Part shown: positions 22,405 through 26,507 of the stretch, in pieces
Position numbering within the stretch: position 1 is the first letter of the stretch
Layout: every line of letters begins with the position of its first letter
Source of the DNA: Clostridiales bacterium UBA6981
GTDB taxonomy: Bacteria; Bacillota; Clostridia; Oscillospirales; Oscillospiraceae
DNA length: 26,507 nucleotides
Assembly: GCA_002450075.1 (NCBI GenBank)
Contig: DJYJ01000062.1
Location: 1 to 26,507 of the forward strand
Direction: 5' to 3'
Translations under genes and position numbers: made by a program
The notes under the pieces: generated by a model
Told to the model about the DNA's origin: nothing
The model's database searches: none
Seen by the model: only the letters and a program-made list of their open reading frames with translations

Positions 22405-22413
22405 TGTTATAAT
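22405..22413 (+). promoter_or_regulatory. Extended -10 promoter of the oad operon
   Basis: TGTTATAAT is a perfect -10 with the TGn extension, 56 bp before the oadA ATG. No good -35 hexamer is seen at the normal distance. Confidence 0.5.
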
Positions 22414-22468
22414 GTTGTCAAGCGTTTTTTATCCAATGATTCTCAATCAAACAATCACAGGAGGAGCC

Positions 22469-23851
22469 ATGAAGAAAGTACAGTTTACCGAAACCGTGCT
22501 GCGTGACGCCAACCAGTCGCTGATCGCAACCAGGCTCGGCTATAATCAGTTTGAGCCTATCCTTGACACCATTGACAAAGCGGGCTTCTACTCCGTCGAA
22601 TGCTGGGGCGGTGCCACCTTTGACGTGTGTCTGCGCTTCCTCGGCGAAGACCCGTGGGAGCGCCTGCGCAAGCTTCGCGCCAAGCTGCCCAACACCAAGC
22701 TCCAGATGCTGCTTCGCGGTCAGAACATTCTCGGCTACAAGCACTATCCTGACGACATTGTGCGCCGCTTCGTCCGCGCCGCCGTCCGCAACGGCATCGA
22801 CATCATCCGTATTTTTGACGCCCTCAACGACGTCAACAACCTGAAGGTCGCTGTGGAAGAGGCCGTCAACTCCGGCGCGATGGCTTCCGGCGCGATCTCC
22901 TACACCACCAGCCCGGTCCACACGCTCGAGAAATACGTCGAGATGGTCAAGGAGCTTGCCTCCATGGGCGTCAGCTCCATCTGCATCAAGGACATGGCCG
23001 GTATCCTCACGCCGAAAGCTGCTTATGATCTCGTTTCCGCGATCAAGGATGCAGTTGATCTGCCCGTCGTGATGCACACGCACTGCACCACCGGACTTGC
23101 CTTCATGACTTACCTCAAGTCCATCGAAGCCGGCGCCGATGTGATCGACACCGCTATTTCCCCGTTCTCCGGCGGCACCTCGCAGCCCGCGACCGAAACC
23201 CTGTATTACGCGCTCAAGGAGTTTGGCTATGAGGTCGATCTCGACGAGAAGTCCATCAACGCAATGGCCGACTTCTTCAAGCCTCTGCGTGCCGAGTTCC
23301 TCGAAAAGGGCATCCTCAATCCGATCTCCATGGCGACGGATACCCGTTGCCTGACCTATCAGATCCCCGGCGGCATGCTCTCCAACCTTCTCAGCCAGCT
23401 CAAGAGCCTCAATGCTCTCGACAAGTTTGACGAAGCTCTCATCGAGACGCCGAAGGTCCGTGCGGACATGGGCTATCCTCCCCTTGTCACGCCCACCAGC
23501 CAGCTTGTCGGCACCCAGGCGGTGCAGAACGTTCTGGCCGGCGAGCGCTACAAGAACGTCGGTGCCGAGATCAAGGCCTACTGCCGCGGCGAATACGGCC
23601 GTACCCCCGCCCCGATCAACGAGGAAGTGCGCGCCAAGATCCTTGGCGACCTCAAGCCGGTCGAGGGACGCTATGCCGACTCGCTTCCGACCGACACCTA
23701 TGAGAAGGCCGCCGAGAAGCTCGGTGATACCGCCCGCTGCGAAGAGGACGTGCTGAGCTATATCTCCTTCCCGCAGGTCGCCGAGAAGTTCTTTGAGGAA
23801 CGCAAGGCCAAGGAAGAGAAGGTCGTCCGCTATACGATAACGGAGGCGTAA
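22469..23851 (+). CDS. oadA: Oxaloacetate decarboxylase alpha subunit, carboxyltransferase
   Basis: Transfers the carboxyl group from oxaloacetate to biotin on a separate carrier, the first step of the Na+-pumping decarboxylase. The 460 residues form only the carboxyltransferase (DRE-TIM barrel and PYC-OADA region). The biotin domain found at the end of Klebsiella OadA is absent and is encoded separately at 24200. Visible are ETVLRDANQS (metal D13), LRGQNILGY, IKDMAG (K174), the metal ligands MHTHCTTG (H203, H205) and TSQPATETL. Pyruvate carboxylase subunit B is a close homologue, but the OadG/OadB neighbours favour the decarboxylase. AGGAGG is just before the ATG. Confidence 0.93.
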   Translation: MKKVQFTETVLRDANQSLIATRLGYNQFEPILDTIDKAGFYSVECWGGATFDVCLRFLGEDPWERLRKLRAKLPNTKLQMLLRGQNILGYKHYPDDIVRRFVRAAVRNGIDIIRIFDALNDVNNLKVAVEEAVNSGAMASGAISYTTSPVHTLEKYVEMVKELASMGVSSICIKDMAGILTPKAAYDLVSAIKDAVDLPVVMHTHCTTGLAFMTYLKSIEAGADVIDTAISPFSGGTSQPATETLYYALKEFGYEVDLDEKSINAMADFFKPLRAEFLEKGILNPISMATDTRCLTYQIPGGMLSNLLSQLKSLNALDKFDEALIETPKVRADMGYPPLVTPTSQLVGTQAVQNVLAGERYKNVGAEIKAYCRGEYGRTPAPINEEVRAKILGDLKPVEGRYADSLPTDTYEKAAEKLGDTARCEEDVLSYISFPQVAEKFFEERKAKEEKVVRYTITEA

Positions 23852-23855
23852 GAGA

Positions 23856-24203
23856 ATGGATCTTATCAACATTTCCATCCCGAATGCTGCGCTGACGGCT
23901 CTGCTGGGCTATCTGGTGGTGTTTCTCGGGCTTGTGCTGCTGATGATCGTCGTCATGGTGCAGGGCAAGCTGATGGCGCCGAAGAAAAAGGCCGAGCAGC
24001 CCGCTCCCGCAGCCGAGGTGAAGGCCGCCCCCGCGCCGGTGAAAGAAAAAGCTCCCGGCGCTGCCGGCGAGCTGAAGCTCTATGATACCGACCCGAAGGA
24101 CGCCGCCATGATCATGGCCATCGTTGCCGACTCGCTCGGCAAGCCGCTCAACGAGCTGCGGTTCCTTTCCATCAAGGAAATCAAGGAGGACAGTGAGAAA
24201 TGA
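23856..24203 (+). CDS. oadG: Decarboxylase gamma chain (OadG-like)
   Basis: A 115-residue membrane subunit thought to hold the alpha and beta subunits together. One transmembrane helix (about 13-36, LLGYLVVFLGLVLLMIVVMV) is followed by an Ala/Pro/Lys linker (about 44-70) and a small C-terminal region (DPKDAAMIMAIVADSLGKPLNELRFLSIKEI). OadG proteins are poorly conserved, so the call rests on size, topology and position between oadA and the biotin carrier. GGAGG lies 9 nt before the ATG. The gene begins 4 nt after the oadA stop, and its stop overlaps the next ATG (ATGA). Confidence 0.82.
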   Translation: MDLINISIPNAALTALLGYLVVFLGLVLLMIVVMVQGKLMAPKKKAEQPAPAAEVKAAPAPVKEKAPGAAGELKLYDTDPKDAAMIMAIVADSLGKPLNELRFLSIKEIKEDSEK

Positions 24204-24604
24204 AATATAAGGTAACTCTGAACAAGCGCACCTATGAGGTCGAGGTCGAGGCCGGCGAGGCCATGCTCATCGACGAATACGAAGCCTATGCTCCCGCTCC
24301 CGCGGCTGCTCCTGTTGCCGCCGCTCCCGTTGCGGCAGCCGCTCCCGCTGCTGCTCCGGCTCCCGCTCCTGCGGCCGCGGCTCTCGCTACGGGCGAGGTC
24401 GTCAAGAGCCCGATGCCCGGCAACATTCTCAAGATCAATGTTGCCCAGGGTCAGGCAGTCAAGGAAGGCGATGTGCTCATCGTTCTCGAGGCCATGAAGA
24501 TGGAAAACGAGATCGTCGCGCCGAAGAGCGGCAGCGTCGCTCAGATCGCCGTATCGAAGGGTCAGGTCGTCGAGACCGGCACGCCGCTCGTCGTGATCGG
24601 CTAA
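24200..24604 (+). CDS. Biotin carrier subunit of the Na+-translocating decarboxylase
   Basis: A 134-residue biotinyl protein that carries CO2 as carboxybiotin from the alpha to the beta subunit. It has a short N-terminal strand region (MKYKVTLNKRTYEVEVEAGE), a long flexible Ala/Pro linker (about 30-62) and the biotinyl domain (about 64-134). The biotin-attachment motif is EAMKMEN with K100, about 35 residues from the C-terminus as in other carriers. The Ala/Pro hinge is typical of GcdC/MmdC-type carriers and lets the biotin swing between sites. It overlaps oadG by 4 nt and precedes oadB by 13 bp, so all four genes are co-translated. Confidence 0.94.
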   Translation: MKYKVTLNKRTYEVEVEAGEAMLIDEYEAYAPAPAAAPVAAAPVAAAAPAAAPAPAPAAAALATGEVVKSPMPGNILKINVAQGQAVKEGDVLIVLEAMKMENEIVAPKSGSVAQIAVSKGQVVETGTPLVVIG

Positions 24605-24617
24605 CGGAGGGCAACGG

Positions 24618-25841
24618 ATGGATATACTCGGAACTGTGCAGAAGCTTGCGATGGAGTCCGGGTTTGCAGCCTTCTTTCTCACGGACGGGGGCTGGAAAAA
24701 CCTTGTGATGATCGTCATCGCTTTCATTCTGCTGTATTTGGGCATCGCCAAAAAATTTGAGCCTCTGCTTCTTTGCGGCATCGCCTTTGGCTGCCTTCTC
24801 TCCAACCTCAGCTATTTTATCGGCATGGGCGATAACGCTATGTATCACCCGGAGTTGTGGTCGGCTTTCCTCGATTCCACGAGCCCGTATTATCACAGCT
24901 ACGGTCACATCATGGCGAACGCCGGCCTGCTTGACTTCTTCTACATCGGCGTCAAGGCCGGCATTTACCCGTCGCTGATTTTTATGGGTGTCGGCGCCAT
25001 GACCGACTTCGGCCCGCTGCTTTCCAACCCCAAGAGTCTTCTTCTCGGTGCGGCGGCGCAGCTCGGCGTGTTCGTGGCCTTTTTCGGCGCGGTGCTGCTT
25101 GGCTTCACCGGCCCTCAGGCCGCTTCCATCGGCATCATCGGCGGTGCGGACGGCCCCACGGCCATCTTCCTCACTACCAAGCTTGCCCCCGAGCTGCTCG
25201 GGCCGATCGCGATCGCGGCGTATTCGTATATGGCGCTGATCCCGATGATCCAGCCCCCGCTCATGAAGATGATGACCACCGAAAAGATGCGCGTCGTCAA
25301 AATGGAGCAGACCCGCGAGGTCTCCAAGGCCGAGAAGATCATCTTCCCGGTCGTGGTCGCGACCTTCGTCATTCTCCTCCTCCCCTCGACCGCTCCGCTG
25401 ATCGGCTGCCTGATGCTGGGCAACCTGTTCCGCGAATGCGGCGTGACCGACCGCCTGTCCGACACGGCGCAGAACGCGCTGATGAACATCGTGACGATCT
25501 TCCTCGCGACCTCTGTCGGCGCGACGATGGTAGCGCAGAACTTCCTGAACCTCAACACGATCAAGATCATCGTTCTCGGTCTGATTGCCTTTTCGATCTC
25601 CACGGTCGGCGGCCTGCTGGGCGGTATCGTGATGTACAAGACCTCCGGCGGCCGGATCAACCCGCTGATCGGCTCGGCCGGCGTCTCCGCCGTCCCGATG
25701 GCCGCTCGCGTAAGCCAGGATGTCGGACGCAAGTACAACAAGTCCAACTTCCTGCTCATGCACGCCATGGGTCCGAACGTGGCCGGCGTCATCGGCTCGG
25801 CGATCGCGGCCGGTTTCCTCCTCTCCGTTTTCGGCGGCTGA
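24618..25841 (+). CDS. oadB: Na+-translocating decarboxylase beta subunit, the ion pump
   Basis: An integral membrane protein of 407 residues that decarboxylates carboxybiotin and pumps Na+ out of the cell. Many hydrophobic segments are seen, starting about residue 27. The conserved ion-pathway motif GIIGGADGPTAIF (D178) and GSAGVSAVPMAARVSQ near residues 352-367 are family hallmarks. The beta subunits of oxaloacetate, methylmalonyl-CoA and glutaconyl-CoA decarboxylases cannot be told apart by eye; oadA decides the substrate here. GGAGG lies 10 nt before the ATG. No terminator is visible after the stop; an insertion sequence begins about 50 bp downstream and may have separated it. Confidence 0.94.
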   Translation: MDILGTVQKLAMESGFAAFFLTDGGWKNLVMIVIAFILLYLGIAKKFEPLLLCGIAFGCLLSNLSYFIGMGDNAMYHPELWSAFLDSTSPYYHSYGHIMANAGLLDFFYIGVKAGIYPSLIFMGVGAMTDFGPLLSNPKSLLLGAAAQLGVFVAFFGAVLLGFTGPQAASIGIIGGADGPTAIFLTTKLAPELLGPIAIAAYSYMALIPMIQPPLMKMMTTEKMRVVKMEQTREVSKAEKIIFPVVVATFVILLLPSTAPLIGCLMLGNLFRECGVTDRLSDTAQNALMNIVTIFLATSVGATMVAQNFLNLNTIKIIVLGLIAFSISTVGGLLGGIVMYKTSGGRINPLIGSAGVSAVPMAARVSQDVGRKYNKSNFLLMHAMGPNVAGVIGSAIAAGFLLSVFGG

Positions 25842-25893
25842 TTTCCTTTTTTAGGCAAGCAAGGGCGCGTTGCAAAATAGCGCTACATAACAA

Positions 25894-25932
25894 AAGCACC
25901 AGTTAGGTCCAAAAAGGACTTGGCTGGTGCTT
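25894..25932. repeat. Hairpin at the IS left end
   Basis: The outer arms AAGCACCAG (25894-25902) and CTGGTGCTT (25924-25932) are perfect complements; an inner arm pairs GTCC with GGAC around AAAAA. It may block read-through from oad into the transposase, a common feature of IS ends, or act as a terminator (short T-run follows). Confidence 0.6.
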
Positions 25933-25955
25933 CATTTTGCGTTAAAGTTGTAGGT

Positions 25956-26507
25956 GTGAAAAAACAATCAGTAACGCAAGAACAGTGTACCTTAGTTGAG
26001 CGGAATGGTCAACTGGTATTTACACTGAACAGCGAAATCATGTTGCCGGAAGACGCACCCGTACGGCTGACCAACGCCCAGCTTGAGGAACTGGATTACA
26101 GGAAACTGTATGCAGCGTATTCGTCCAGAGGACGGAAATCGGTTACCGATCCGCGAGTGCTGTTCAAGATTCTGGTATACGGATACCAATGCGGTATCTA
26201 CACAACAAGGAAACTGGAAGAGGCATGCCGTTACCGAATAGACTTCAAGTGGCTGCTGTGGGACGAGCCTGTACCGGATCACAGCACGATCTCACGCTTT
26301 CGGGCAGGACGGTGCGCAGAGGCGGTGGAGGATCTGTTTTACCAGTATGTGCGGTATCTGGAGGCGCAGGGAGAAACGGATCACGAGACGGTCTTCATCG
26401 ACGGGACGAAACTGGAGAGCCGTGCGGGGCGGTATACCTTTGTGTGGCGGAAGAGCGTGGAAAAGCAGCTTGCCAAAGTGAAGGAGAAGGTACTCACTAC
26501 TGTTTCG
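25956..26507 (+). CDS. IS1182-family transposase, N-terminal part
   Basis: A frame open to the window end, 184 codons read from GTG 25956, with only a weak ribosome site. The N-terminal region (LTNAQLEELDYRKLYAAYSSRGRKSVTDPRVL broken across about 38-69) and KILVYGYQCGIYTTRKLEEAC match the transposase N-terminal (DUF772-type) domain. PDHSTISRFR follows at about 108. FIDGTKLES (D149) is the usual first catalytic Asp region of the DDE core. The remainder, with the second Asp and Glu, lies beyond the window, so intactness cannot be judged. The true start could also be ATG 26040. Confidence 0.88.
   Translation, partial: MKKQSVTQEQCTLVERNGQLVFTLNSEIMLPEDAPVRLTNAQLEELDYRKLYAAYSSRGRKSVTDPRVLFKILVYGYQCGIYTTRKLEEACRYRIDFKWLLWDEPVPDHSTISRFRAGRCAEAVEDLFYQYVRYLEAQGETDHETVFIDGTKLESRAGRYTFVWRKSVEKQLAKVKEKVLTTVS

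Larger units (their letters stand above)
25891..26507 (+). mobile_element. Left part of an IS1182-family insertion sequence (cut by window edge)
   Basis: A transposase gene and its upstream end. The left boundary is only approximate: it is set near the hairpin at 25894-25932, in which AAGCACCAG pairs with CTGGTGCTT and an inner GGTCC/GGAC arm lies between. Codon use in the transposase is less GC-biased than in the neighbours, consistent with recent arrival. The right end, and so the terminal repeat and target duplication, is outside the window. Confidence 0.75.

Noticed and set aside
22418..23878. A 486-codon open frame antisense to oadA (and similar ones opposite glyQS, gdhA, nadE and oadB)
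   Set aside because: High GC at third codon positions leaves stop-free shadows; the sense frames carry full family motifs.

Overview
The window looks like a chromosomal segment of an anaerobic, endospore-forming Clostridia member, most likely Oscillospirales and gut-type. This is inferred from gene content, not from a marker gene. The pointers are a spoIIP sporulation gene, an N-terminal-rubredoxin (reverse) rubrerythrin with a separate rubredoxin, a Na+-pumping decarboxylase operon, a clostridial-type glutamate dehydrogenase, and GC-rich genes separated by AT-rich gaps with sigma-A-type promoters. No tRNA, rRNA, CRISPR or prophage was seen. The only mobile DNA is the left part of an IS1182-type element that runs off the right edge.

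Layout. 1-2.9 kb (minus): a membrane-anchored TPR/leucine-rich-repeat protein behind a six-helix membrane protein. 2.9-3.8 kb (minus): rubrerythrin then rubredoxin, an oxidative-stress operon. 3.8-4.9 kb (minus): spoIIP with a sigma-E-like promoter. 4.9-5.9 kb (plus): a TSCPD-domain protein overlapping rsmG. 5.95-6.6 kb (minus): a HAD phosphatase, divergent from a solitary hypB (plus). 7.5-9.9 kb (minus): an Ig-like/NodB polysaccharide deacetylase and coaX, each with its own terminator or start region. 10.0-13.4 kb (plus): glyQS-nadE. 13.6-14.3 kb (plus): long-form hpf. 14.3-15.2 kb (minus): aldose 1-epimerase. 15.3-16.9 kb (plus): gdhA. 16.9-17.9 kb (minus): a small membrane protein, a DUF1292 protein and a 6S-like RNA. 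18.1-20.3 kb (plus): class A PBP. 20.4-22.3 kb (plus): a small unknown protein and a four-SH3/NlpC-P60 hydrolase. 22.4-25.8 kb (plus): the oxaloacetate decarboxylase operon A-G-biotin carrier-B. 25.9 kb to the end: IS1182-family transposase.

How the genes fit together. Three cell-wall enzymes (deacetylase, PBP, NlpC/P60) plus SpoIIP make wall remodelling the main theme, next to housekeeping genes for translation (rsmG, glyQS, hpf), cofactors (nadE, coaX) and nitrogen and carbon metabolism (gdhA, oad). I found no convincing new multigene system. The most striking single observation is that NadE keeps its synthetase domain but appears to have lost two of the three catalytic residues of its glutaminase domain, which suggests an ammonia-using enzyme. 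Other points worth checking are a probable 6S RNA, a paired 13-bp direct repeat around the rubrerythrin promoter, a 12-bp tandem repeat in the leader of the LRR operon, a possible leader peptide coupled to hpf, an orphan hypB, and an LRR protein built from three related modules.
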